Positions 53,292 through 61,130 of a stretch of 64,000 nucleotides of DNA are shown one piece after another. The stretch spans positions 496,001 to 560,000 of the forward strand of contig NZ_CP018888.1 of NCBI RefSeq assembly GCF_001936335.1. Reading direction: 5' to 3'. The DNA is from Amylolactobacillus amylophilus DSM 20533 = JCM 1125. Lineage in GTDB: Bacteria > Bacillota > Bacilli > Lactobacillales > Lactobacillaceae. A program made the translations under genes and the position numbers. Below the pieces are notes generated by a model that searched no databases, had not been told where the DNA came from, and worked only from the letters and a program-made list of their open reading frames with translations. How positions within the stretch are numbered: position 1 is the first letter of the stretch; each line of letters starts with the position of its first letter.

Positions 53292-53822
53292 TTAAACTGT
53301 GATATACTGCCGTAAATATTGCCTTGTCCTCTTTTGCGCTCGATAGATTGTTTGAATACTGATATCACACTCTTTTGCTAGATCTTTCAAACTTTTTCCT
53401 CGTAGAAAATGTTCTTTTAGAATTAACTGTTCAACGTTATTTAATCCATCTATAGCTTCATTGGCTTCCATACAAATCACCATTTTGTCTGAATCTGCGG
53501 CATTCTCCGTCAATTCTTCATGATCAAATCCATCATCCAGTGAATAACTAGTCTTTTCAGCCAGAAACTTCTGTCTTCTTAAGGTATCAATACTTTGCCA
53601 AACAATCTTACGGAAGGCTAACTTATCCATCTCGGCCTTCGTCAGTCGAGGATTTGCCACAATCATTAGTGCATATGTAATTAGTCCCTCCTGCACAAAG
53701 TCTTCATAATCATTGTTATGTGGCAGAATTCCCGCCGCCTTAACCGCTCCATAAACCAGACGAATATTGTTGATTGCTTTTGTAAAACTAACTTGAGTAA
53801 TTTCGTTCGTTATTTCGTTCAT
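53292..53822 (-). CDS. ComX/SigX-like alternative sigma factor
   Basis: A 176-residue protein with the two core domains of a small sigma-70 factor. Region 2 (about 30-90: NDYEDFVQEGLITYALMIV … FRKIVWQSIDTLRRQKFL) would contact core polymerase and the -10 element; region 4 (about 120-170: LNNVEQLILKEHFLRGKSLKDLAKECDISIQTIYRAQKRTRQYLRQ) has a helix-turn-helix. Size and layout match the ComX/SigH-type competence sigma factors of lactobacilli. The start is ATG 53822, seven bases after GGGAGG. A perfect 16-bp palindrome lies just upstream of that ribosome site. No cin-box (TACGAATA) was found nearby. Confidence 0.75.
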   Translation of the reverse strand: MNEITNEITQVSFTKAINNIRLVYGAVKAAGILPHNNDYEDFVQEGLITYALMIVANPRLTKAEMDKLAFRKIVWQSIDTLRRQKFLAEKTSYSLDDGFDHEELTENAADSDKMVICMEANEAIDGLNNVEQLILKEHFLRGKSLKDLAKECDISIQTIYRAQKRTRQYLRQYITV

Positions 53823-53842
53823 TGCGGAACCTCCCTCGGTAT

Positions 53843-53858
53843 CCACAAGCGCTTGTGG
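53843..53858. promoter_or_regulatory. Perfect palindrome in the leader of the sigma-factor gene
   Basis: CCACAAGCGCTTGTGG, extended by GGTA/TACC with a one-base slip, ends nine bases before the GGGAGG site. As RNA it forms CCACAA-GCGC-TTGTGG and could hinder ribosome access. As DNA it is a good operator for a dimeric repressor. It partly resembles cre but lacks the TG…CA ends. Confidence 0.55.
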
Positions 53859-54021
53859 TACCTCAAGAATAAGTTTTCCAATTTGTCAAACCAAGCCGAA
53901 ATAGGGTAACTCAAATACGTATCACAATCACGTTTTAGCCACTTATATTTTTACGCTACCAACTCTCCCTAATATTAATTACGCTAAAAGTCGGGTAAAA
54001 CTTTTTTATAATAAAATTTTT

Positions 54022-54049
54022 CCAAAAAAAAATTGGTTGTCCACCAATT
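54022..54049 (-). terminator. Terminator of the ComK-like gene
   Basis: Minus strand: AATTGGT-GGACA-ACCAATT followed by a nine-base T-run; the stem overlaps the stop codon. Confidence 0.85.
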
Positions 54050-54887
54050 AATCCCATTTATACTTTCTTTTGTTAACCCTGGTCCTAAACACTTTCATAT
54101 CGGAAAGTGTACACTTGATATCATACTCACTTTCCAGTAACCTCTTCATAAAGATCAGTTCTTCCTCAACAATATTATCAATGAAGTCCTGAGTAAGTGT
54201 GCTATCAACGGAACTAATAATATCTGCCTGTCCATAATCCCAATCTAATCCAAGATTACTTTCATCACCCATCTTATGCTTTATGCTAAATCCCATTTCA
54301 CTAACGAAACGCTCTGTAACAAGGCAGGATAGATAATTCACCGCAATTGATTTACCAAGATGGGATTTCACATAACTGAAATCCTGTTCAAAGTGAAAAA
54401 CAATACCAGATTTACTAGAAAAACTACTTTGATTATGTATGAAACTAAAGTCATTCATCTGGTGCAGTGCCACCCAATCCACAATCTTCTTTGAATAACC
54501 GTTGAGTGAAAAATAAGAGTAATTACCATATGAAAGTACGTGGTATCTCTTAATATTTAATTGTTGATGCATCTGCTTACTTTGTGTGAAGCTCAAAATA
54601 TTCTGCCGCACATATTCGTTAACTATATGTTTCGTCGTTTGTGTAGTCACAACAATGCCGCAGCTTAAATCAAACACAACAGAATTATAACAACCTGCAA
54701 TTTGTTGATCTGAAAAATTGTATAGTACTACCACAGCTGGTGTCATTTTATAGTCGTTATCAATGGTGAATAATTCATCCAGTCGATGATCAATAAAGAA
54801 AGACTCTCGGATTTTATTTCTGTTCCAACATTTTAAATCATGGTCTAAAGTCATCTTAAAAATGTTTGTCATATGCTCACGAGCCAT
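54048..54887 (-). CDS. Protein of unknown function, possibly a ComK-type competence regulator
   Basis: A 279-residue soluble protein without signal peptide or membrane segment. I see a weak match to the ComK family: the stretch HVLSYGNYSYFSLNGYSKKI and the following VDWVALHQM recall the ComK pattern P.….FPT.S…..WI..HH in position and spacing, and it lies next to a ComX-like sigma gene. The remaining sequence, about 80 residues longer than Bacillus ComK, is not recognised. The upstream ribosome site is weak (GAAG). A cre-like site overlaps its presumed promoter. If not ComK, it is a lineage-specific unknown. Confidence 0.45.
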   Translation of the reverse strand: MAREHMTNIFKMTLDHDLKCWNRNKIRESFFIDHRLDELFTIDNDYKMTPAVVVLYNFSDQQIAGCYNSVVFDLSCGIVVTTQTTKHIVNEYVRQNILSFTQSKQMHQQLNIKRYHVLSYGNYSYFSLNGYSKKIVDWVALHQMNDFSFIHNQSSFSSKSGIVFHFEQDFSYVKSHLGKSIAVNYLSCLVTERFVSEMGFSIKHKMGDESNLGLDWDYGQADIISSVDSTLTQDFIDNIVEEELIFMKRLLESEYDIKCTLSDMKVFRTRVNKRKYKWD

Positions 54888-54946
54888 TCTTCAATTTATG
54901 AAATCTTAAGTTGTGCTTTATCAGCTTAACATAGACCAAAGCTATA

Positions 54947-54960
54947 TAAAAGCGCTTACA
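54947..54960. promoter_or_regulatory. cre-like site upstream of the ComK-like gene
   Basis: Minus strand TGTAAGCGCTTTTA differs from the cre consensus at one end position. It lies 60-73 bases before the start codon, where CcpA could act on the promoter. Confidence 0.5.
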
Positions 54961-54985
54961 ATAATATACTCGGTTATTTTTGAAT

Positions 54986-55013
54986 TAAAAAAATCCACAA
55001 ATACTGTGGATTT
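54986..55013 (-). terminator. Terminator of the glucosaminidase gene
   Basis: Minus strand: AATCCACA-GTATT-TGTGGATT followed by TTTTTAATTC. Confidence 0.85.
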
Positions 55014-55035
55014 CAAAGGGAAGAATTCAAGTTTC

Positions 55036-57108
55036 TTAAACTAGTGGAATCTGGCTGTACCCTGTCACATAGACATACTTGCCGTTAATCCAGTCATTGG
55101 TACCAACTTTATACCATGTCTCGTTATCAACAATCTTACGGCCGAAGACTTTCCATGAAGTAGCTGGATTAAGCTGCTGTCCCGTTCTAGTTCCATTGGG
55201 AGCACTGTGAACTGCAATACTCTTAAGGTAATCGACCTTTGCAATAGGACTACCATAATTGCTGATTTTACCGGCATGTGTTCCTAAATATGAATCAATT
55301 GCTGGGATACCACTGTAACCTGTGACAGATAAGTACTTGCCCTCTATCCAGTCATTTGTACCAACTTTATACCAAGTATCACCAGCATAGTTTGCCCGAC
55401 CAAACACTTTCCAGCGACTACCTGCTGCCAATGTATTAGTCTTCTTAGATACTCCCGGAGCTGTCCAGACGGAAATTGCATGACCAACCTCGACCTTAGC
55501 AACTGGTTCTCTGGAATTAATGGTTGTTCCAGCATTAAAATAAACCACAGGAATCTTACTGTAACCCGTTACATAAAGGTACTTGCCCTCTATCCAATCA
55601 TTTGTACCAACTTTATACCATGTCTCGTTATCAACAATCTTACGGCCGAAGACTTTCCATGAAGTAGCTGGATTAAGCTGCTGTCCCGTTCTAGTTCCAT
55701 TGGGAGCACTGTGAACTGCAATACTCTTAAGGTAATCGACCTTTGCAATAGGACTACCATAATTGCTGATTTTACCGGCATGTGTTCCTAAATATGGATC
55801 AATTGCTGGGATACCACTGTAACCTGTGACAGATAAGTACTTGCCCTCTATCCAGTCATTTGTACCAACTTTATACCAAGTATCACCAGCATAGTTTGCC
55901 CGACCAAACACTTTCCAGCGACTACCTGCTGCCAATGTATTAGTCTTCTTAGATACTCCCGGAGCTGTCCAGACGGAAATTGCATGACCAACCTCGACCT
56001 TAGCAACTGGTTCTCCGGAATTAATGGTTGTTCCAGCATTAAAATAAACCACAGGAATCTTACTGTAACCCGTTACATAAAGGTACTTGCCCTCTATCCA
56101 GTCATTTGTACCAACTTTATACCATAACTGCCCATTAACCGTCTTACGGCCAAATACCTTCCAGTTAGATTGCGGACTGAGTTTCTGACCAGTAACACTA
56201 GTACCTGGTGCCTTATAGACGGCAATACTCCTTGAACTTTCTACCCTCGCAATTGGGTTACCATCATTACTTACAGTCCCCATTAAAGAGGGGCCCTGAG
56301 AAGAGGAGTCAGTCATTGCAGAACTCATAACCCATTGACCGCTTGCAATCTCGTTATACTTAGAACCATCAGGTAAAGTAACTTGACGTAACACCTTTTT
56401 GACAGTGCCAGCCGCAATAGAACCCAAGCTCTTCTTCTGGCCACTAAAAGTATTATAAATGTTTGTCTGTACCTTCACTTTTTGATCTTGATTCAAAGTT
56501 TTGTACTGAGGGTCGTACTTTGTCAAACCAAGAGTTGAAATGAGACTATTAAGTGCGGCAGCATAGGTTCCACTCGTAGCATAATGAACACCAATAGCAG
56601 CTGTTGCTGCAGTATATGATGATGCATTCTCAAGCCAGGCACCCTTGTATAGTTCTCGATTCCAGGCAAACGCGCTCCTGATTTTCAGACCATTATCTGC
56701 AAAAGAAGCCTCTAAGTTGGGATAGGTTCTAAATGGTTTATTAACCTTATACGCATTGTCCTTATCATACTCCCAGGTCAACATGTAAACAGCACCGTAT
56801 TTCCCTTTGTCTGAGCTCTCCACATAATTAATACCGAAATAATTGTTATTTGGCGCTTGGGCTAATTCAGACGTTCCGGAGCCACTCTCTAAGACGGCCT
56901 GAGCAATCATGACAGAAGGATAAACTCCATACCTCATAGATTGAGTCTGAGCAATTCTCGCAACTTTCTCTACAAATACTTGTTGAGCCGTTGCAGCTTC
57001 AACTATATTCTCAGGTTGATCCTTTAGCACTATCTCATTAAGAACCGCCGCTGAGCCACCCATCACCAAAATTGCAGGTATAATCGCTCTAACCATCGTC
57101 TTCTTCAT
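55036..57108 (-). CDS. Secreted endo-beta-N-acetylglucosaminidase (GH73, LytG-like) with five GW/SH3-like repeats
   Basis: A 690-residue murein hydrolase. The N-terminal export signal or anchor (about 1-40) is followed by a GH73 domain (about 45-200). IAQAVLESGSGTSELAQAPNNNYFGI carries the catalytic Glu, and PFRTYPNLEASFADN … YTAATAAIGVHYATS complete the fold. A linker domain (about 205-275) leads to five GW/SH3-like repeats of about 84 residues. Repeats 2+3 and 4+5 are near-identical copies of one 168-residue block, the result of a 504-bp tandem duplication. The repeats resemble those of the amidase at 50982, so both enzymes likely bind the same wall polymer. Confidence 0.92.
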   Translation of the reverse strand: MKKTMVRAIIPAILVMGGSAAVLNEIVLKDQPENIVEAATAQQVFVEKVARIAQTQSMRYGVYPSVMIAQAVLESGSGTSELAQAPNNNYFGINYVESSDKGKYGAVYMLTWEYDKDNAYKVNKPFRTYPNLEASFADNGLKIRSAFAWNRELYKGAWLENASSYTAATAAIGVHYATSGTYAAALNSLISTLGLTKYDPQYKTLNQDQKVKVQTNIYNTFSGQKKSLGSIAAGTVKKVLRQVTLPDGSKYNEIASGQWVMSSAMTDSSSQGPSLMGTVSNDGNPIARVESSRSIAVYKAPGTSVTGQKLSPQSNWKVFGRKTVNGQLWYKVGTNDWIEGKYLYVTGYSKIPVVYFNAGTTINSGEPVAKVEVGHAISVWTAPGVSKKTNTLAAGSRWKVFGRANYAGDTWYKVGTNDWIEGKYLSVTGYSGIPAIDPYLGTHAGKISNYGSPIAKVDYLKSIAVHSAPNGTRTGQQLNPATSWKVFGRKIVDNETWYKVGTNDWIEGKYLYVTGYSKIPVVYFNAGTTINSREPVAKVEVGHAISVWTAPGVSKKTNTLAAGSRWKVFGRANYAGDTWYKVGTNDWIEGKYLSVTGYSGIPAIDSYLGTHAGKISNYGSPIAKVDYLKSIAVHSAPNGTRTGQQLNPATSWKVFGRKIVDNETWYKVGTNDWINGKYVYVTGYSQIPLV
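55100..56107 (-). repeat. 504-bp tandem duplication inside the glucosaminidase gene
   Basis: About 55100-55603 and 55604-56107 are nearly identical at DNA level; I see about three substitutions, including codons giving Gly/Arg and Pro/Ser. The length is a multiple of three (168 codons), so the frame is kept. The low divergence implies a recent duplication. Confidence 0.9.
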
Positions 57109-57230
57109 AGATACTCTCCTAAATAATACGTTCTAATTATTTATACGCTAATTTAACATTATCACGTCTTCAAACAAGCAGCAACAATCATACATTCACA
57201 GATTACAAGATATTTATTGGAAACTTAGCG

Positions 57231-58739
57231 TTATTTAACAATGCTAATATCTTGGGCCTTCTCTTGATCAACTTTTCCAAGTAAACTAGACAAACCAATT
57301 GCGCCCATTGAAATAATAAACGGAATGATAAAGAATCTGTATCTAGTCTGAATTTCAATCAATAAATGGACTGCAATATAGCCAAAAATTAAAATAATCA
57401 ACAACATCACAAAACTATTTTTATTTAGCATAATATCTGCTGATTTAAACATCATCACTAGTGCAATGACTAGTAGCATAAAGATGAAAATCCATTGGAT
57501 CTTCTGAGCGAGTTCGATTCTTCTTATCACCAATTTTCCGTTCAATGTAGTTACATTGACTTGGACATTTGGGTTATTCGCAGACCACCTCATTGAAGAA
57601 TCATTATCACTCCACATAGACTTGTACTTCACTAAGAATAGCTTCAGTACATTGCCGTTCTTGAGCTCTGATTTTATTATTCTTTTACCCAAAGCATCAC
57701 GTTTCACTCCAATTGGTTCTTTATTAAGCTCAGCCAAGGCTTCAGTAGAATAATGGCCGCGAGATTCTGAATTAAGACCAGTAACGAATTTCCACATTGG
57801 ATCACGATTTACCAGTCCATAATCTGAGACACCACTCGCCTTTATTCCAGCTCCGGCAGCAAACATACCAACAAAATAAATAACCAAGATTACAACAATT
57901 GCCAACAATGATTTGATATTCCCGGAGAAGAATTTTTTTCTGTATTCTAAAACATATACTAAGTAGTAAAGTACGATAGCGATTAAAATAACCGGACCTA
58001 AAGGTCGCATGATATTCCCCAAAAGAATGAACAGAGCCCCGAAAGATAACTTCATTAGACCTAGCCAACTATCTCTCAATTGCTTCTGACCATCAATAAG
58101 TAGGTAAAAACCAGCTACATACATTAGTGTAGCCACAATTTGGTTTGTAAGCACACTTGTCATTAGGATAGCTGGTAGATAGAACGCATACATAAACATG
58201 GCAATCATAGCGGTACGATCGTTGCTGATGAGCTTGACCATGAAATAAAGTAAAATAATTGTTAATCCGCCTAGTAGGACGTTCATAAGTTGAAGACTAA
58301 ATACACTTGTGCCAAACACTTTCATTATCAAAGCTTGGTACAAAACAAACCCATTTTGATATGGGTAAGCTAGAAAGTAACCGGATTCCTTAAGCACATT
58401 CAGATTATGCCCACTCGCTAAATCACGAGCGGCATGGTACATTACCGCAAAGTCGGATTCAGGTACAGTATTCGCAACCTTAATCCACCAATACCGAATC
58501 AATGCTGCTAAAATAACAATTGTTGCTAGTACAATTACCCTAACCAATCTCTTATTCGGTATGAAATACAAGCCCACACTAACGCCAATATAAAAAATCA
58601 CAAATAATGTAGTTACTACATCTAAGTTTGCCAGTCCAAATTTTTTTAAATTTAGCAGGCTGAATAGGACAATAAGAACGCCACCCAAGCTACCCACAGT
58701 TAGTAAAAATACGTTACTCACTTTACGCAATATTCGCAT
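57231..58739 (-). CDS. Polytopic membrane glycosyltransferase (GT39/PMT-like)
   Basis: A 502-residue protein with about twelve membrane segments. The first outer loop holds ESDFAVMYHAARDLASGHN, matching the acidic D-x-D/E-F motif of GT-C enzymes that use polyprenyl-linked sugars. Further family-like features are YFLAYPYQNGFVLYQALIMKVFG and MRPLGP. It ends with a short cytosolic tail. It may glycosylate wall polymers or surface proteins using products of the GT2 enzymes at 37696 and 38806 (inference). The start is either ATG 58739 or ATG 58760 (MLEKKKT); the former has GGAG upstream. Confidence 0.8.
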   Translation of the reverse strand: MRILRKVSNVFLLTVGSLGGVLIVLFSLLNLKKFGLANLDVVTTLFVIFYIGVSVGLYFIPNKRLVRVIVLATIVILAALIRYWWIKVANTVPESDFAVMYHAARDLASGHNLNVLKESGYFLAYPYQNGFVLYQALIMKVFGTSVFSLQLMNVLLGGLTIILLYFMVKLISNDRTAMIAMFMYAFYLPAILMTSVLTNQIVATLMYVAGFYLLIDGQKQLRDSWLGLMKLSFGALFILLGNIMRPLGPVILIAIVLYYLVYVLEYRKKFFSGNIKSLLAIVVILVIYFVGMFAAGAGIKASGVSDYGLVNRDPMWKFVTGLNSESRGHYSTEALAELNKEPIGVKRDALGKRIIKSELKNGNVLKLFLVKYKSMWSDNDSSMRWSANNPNVQVNVTTLNGKLVIRRIELAQKIQWIFIFMLLVIALVMMFKSADIMLNKNSFVMLLIILIFGYIAVHLLIEIQTRYRFFIIPFIISMGAIGLSSLLGKVDQEKAQDISIVK

Positions 58740-58844
58740 AGTCTTCTTTTTCTCCAGCATTATAATAAACAGATTAATCCATTAACCTTCAGAGTATAAA
58801 AAAAGCCTTGAATATACAAGAGAACCTCTGTTCACAATCTCACA

Positions 58845-58872
58845 CAAAAAGGTCCGCCAAATTTGGCGGACC
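58845..58872 (-). terminator. Terminator of the DUF1659/DUF2922 genes
   Basis: GGTCCGCCAAATTTGGCGGACC, a perfect 22-bp palindrome, with TTTTTG following on the minus strand. Confidence 0.88.
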
Positions 58873-58924
58873 CTATATTTGCTATTTAAATTTAAAGAAC
58901 CCTCGCCCCAGTTTAAGTATCTTG

Positions 58925-59182
58925 TTAAGCAACTGGAGTAGCTGCAGGAGCTTCATAAATAGGTGTAACGTGGCGCTCAACATATCTTGCATTTTTTGGT
59001 GTTTGATAAACGATCACCCCATCTTTTTCAAAGATGTTCTCGGTGACGATTGCCTCCATCGCAGCCTGCGCCACCTCTGGAGTAACACTCTCATTCATTT
59101 CGCTCAATGAGATAGATGTGTTCTTTCCTTCGCCATTGAGAAACGATAACGTTAACTGTTTAGTAACTGTTGTTTCAGCCAT
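58925..59182 (-). CDS. DUF2922 family protein
   Basis: An 85-residue protein. The sequence pattern TKQLTLSFLNGEGKNTSISLSEMNESVTPEVAQAAMEAIVTENIF fits DUF2922, small proteins found in pairs with DUF1659 in Bacilli. The function is unknown. The tail is Ala/Pro-rich. GGAGG precedes the ATG by nine bases. It follows the DUF1659 gene with a 53-base gap and shares its terminator. Confidence 0.8.
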   Translation of the reverse strand: MAETTVTKQLTLSFLNGEGKNTSISLSEMNESVTPEVAQAAMEAIVTENIFEKDGVIVYQTPKNARYVERHVTPIYEAPAATPVA

Positions 59183-59235
59183 TAATAAAATCCTCCAAGT
59201 GTAGTTTCAAATAATTAATCAGTCCAGGTTATGCC

Positions 59236-59460
59236 CTATGCTACAGTATCTAGATCGATAGTTTGATGTTGTACAAGCTCGATATCCACCAGAACATCCC
59301 CGTCTAACAATGGTAACAACGCTTCAGCAACCTTTTTCAGTCCCGCAGCGGTCGCATCCTGTTTAACGTTTCGGAAGCTTCTAGTCTTCTTACCTTTAAC
59401 ATATTTGGCATCATTTTGAAAAGTAATGTTGACAGATTGGCTCAGAAATTCATAACCCAT
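59236..59460 (-). CDS. DUF1659 family protein
   Basis: A 74-residue protein. The pattern SVNITFQNDAKYVKGKKTRSFRNVKQDATAAGLKKVAEALLPLLDGDVLVDIELV fits DUF1659 and its size. The start is ATG 59460 behind AAGGGAG. It is the first gene of a two-gene unit with DUF2922. The pair recurs in Firmicutes, but I know of no defined function. Confidence 0.8.
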   Translation of the reverse strand: MGYEFLSQSVNITFQNDAKYVKGKKTRSFRNVKQDATAAGLKKVAEALLPLLDGDVLVDIELVQHQTIDLDTVA

Positions 59461-59665
59461 AATCAATTCTCCCTTGAATTATATTTGTAATTGTAAGCTT
59501 CACCGCCGGCTGGTGCTCCTTACATTATTACTAACGTTTCAGGGCGTCCAAAAGTACCATTTTTTATAAAAAAACGTGAACACGCCCCTCGGACAGGCGG
59601 AGCGTTTTAAAGACCGGGGATATTTGTTATAATAGTTGCAGTTACAAATCCGGAGGGAAAATAAC

Positions 59666-60529
59666 ATGAAGAAGAAATATTGGATTATTGGTGGGGTAGC
59701 CGCTGTGGTCGTGGTTATTGGAATCGCGCTCGCAGTTAATGCCAATAACACCGCAAAGAAGAACCAATTGGCTGACCAATACAACACAGCAATGAATGCG
59801 GGTAAGGACGCCGTCGATGCAAAGGAATACAGCATAGCAGCTAAATACTTCGAACGTGCTGAGAATTACCGCGAGGATGACGTGAAGGCTGAAGCCTACG
59901 GAAACCAAGCCGAGAGTTTTGCCGAAGCAATGGACGAAATTAACGATTATAAATTCGACTCCGCCAACGATAAGTTAAGCGATGTGCTATCAGAACCCGA
60001 TGGCTATTCCGTAATGAATACCCAGGCGAGGAAATTACAGGCTAAGGTTGCTGAAGTTTTAGACAACATCGAGAACGAGATTCAGCCATTAATTGACCAG
60101 GCCGAGAGTAACGAAGACTCGGACAAGTACGCCGAGGCAGTGGAACTTTACGATCAAGTTATCGCACTGGATTACATTAATGGTAAGTACTACAAGAAAG
60201 TACTACGGGAAGTGAAGTCCAGCCGGGCAAAGGCGGCGGCTGCACAGGCTAATAGTAGTTCCAATGCAAGTTCTGACTCAGAAAAACCTACAGATCAAAA
60301 TGAGCCACACGGAGAGGGCGCTACTGAAGATGATCGCCAGGTTAACGGGAAGCAAATCACACCCGAGATGATTGCTGATGCCAGAAAGCAACTGACCGCA
60401 CTCGGTGAAACCTCCGCTTTCTACAGCGACTTAGACGTAATGCGTGTAATCAAAATCGCGGCCGAAAACGGTCACTCTACGATTACTAAAGAAGACATTG
60501 CAGAATATCTTAAACCAAGTGGCAACTAA
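59666..60529 (+). CDS. Membrane-anchored protein with helical repeats, unknown function
   Basis: A 287-residue protein. One N-terminal membrane segment (about 5-24, YWIIGGVAAVVVVIGIALAV) is followed by an outer, acidic, helical region (about 30-195) with TPR-like stretches such as AKEYSIAAKYFERAENY and DKYAEAVELYDQVIAL. A Ser/Glu-rich linker leads to a C-terminal domain (about 225-287: ITPEMIADARKQLTALGE … ITKEDIAEYLKP). There is no lipobox. The start at 59666 follows GGAGGG. The family is not recognised; a scaffold role at the cell surface is the most that can be inferred. Confidence 0.75.
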   Translation: MKKKYWIIGGVAAVVVVIGIALAVNANNTAKKNQLADQYNTAMNAGKDAVDAKEYSIAAKYFERAENYREDDVKAEAYGNQAESFAEAMDEINDYKFDSANDKLSDVLSEPDGYSVMNTQARKLQAKVAEVLDNIENEIQPLIDQAESNEDSDKYAEAVELYDQVIALDYINGKYYKKVLREVKSSRAKAAAAQANSSSNASSDSEKPTDQNEPHGEGATEDDRQVNGKQITPEMIADARKQLTALGETSAFYSDLDVMRVIKIAAENGHSTITKEDIAEYLKPSGN

Positions 60530-60629
60530 CAATTGACTTAAGTGGGATTTTAATAATATTATTTCTAGTGCTGATATAAATATCATACAGGAATCAATTT
60601 AATGGCCTTTTAGGCTAGGGGGAATAATT

Positions 60630-61067
60630 GTGAATAATAGTGAAACTATGAATGTAAATAACGAGGATGAGACGACCGAAGAACTGGGTGCGGGCTTTGA
60701 CGTGGTCGTACCTAAGCCGGAATTAGTTGAGATGCCTACATCTAATATACCAACATTTGATGCACACATTAGCTCTTTTGCCAGCTTCTACATTAAGAAG
60801 TTCAAGACAGACAACTTAGAGGTAATGGAAAGCTTCGACGCCCACAACGGAATGATGGAATTGAACAAATACATCTTGAACAATATTAGTCTTCCAAGAA
60901 AAGACTTGGCACAGAAGACCATTGCGACTCATCAAGCCAAGTTCGAAACCTTGCTGGCAGATATCGCCGAACAGTCGGATGTTAACGTCAATAACCTCAC
61001 CTCCTACCCACAATGGGAAGAATGGTATGAGTCAATTCGTAAAGAAGGCAAGACAGCTTTATCATAA
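60630..61067 (+). CDS. Cytosolic protein of unknown function (145 aa)
   Basis: Starts at GTG 60630 behind AGGGGG. An acidic, probably disordered N-terminus of about 40 residues (NNEDETTEELGAGFD) precedes a helical region of about 100 residues (SSFASFYIKKFKTDNLEVMESF … YPQWEEWYESIRKEG). There is no signal peptide or membrane segment. I do not recognise the family. It sits between the TPR-like membrane protein and kup, with its own terminator. Confidence 0.7.
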   Translation: MNNSETMNVNNEDETTEELGAGFDVVVPKPELVEMPTSNIPTFDAHISSFASFYIKKFKTDNLEVMESFDAHNGMMELNKYILNNISLPRKDLAQKTIATHQAKFETLLADIAEQSDVNVNNLTSYPQWEEWYESIRKEGKTALS

Positions 61068-61083
61068 AGTTTGGTATAATTGA

Positions 61084-61107
61084 AGAATGCGGATGCATTC
61101 TTTTTTT
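61084..61107 (+). terminator. Terminator upstream of kup
   Basis: GAATGC-GGAT-GCATTC followed by seven T. A TATAAT at 61074-61079 directly precedes it, so it could alternatively lie in the kup leader. Confidence 0.75.
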
Positions 61108-61130
61108 AGATAATTCCTTAAGGAGTAATA

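Noticed and set aside
55065-56039. Several 60-70 codon ORFs in other frames of the GW-repeat region
   Set aside because: They recur at 504-bp intervals because the gene itself is duplicated; they have no ribosome sites.
53952-57150. TACGCTA repeated at 53952 and 53980 upstream of the sigma gene and at 57144 upstream of the glucosaminidase, as a shared regulatory box
   Set aside because: Seven bases in AT-rich DNA with inconsistent distance to the start codons (130-160 versus about 40 bases); too weak without a genome-wide count.
61074-61107. c-di-AMP (ydaO-type) riboswitch before kup
   Set aside because: The leader between the previous stop and kup is only about 60 bases, too short, and holds only a simple terminator hairpin.
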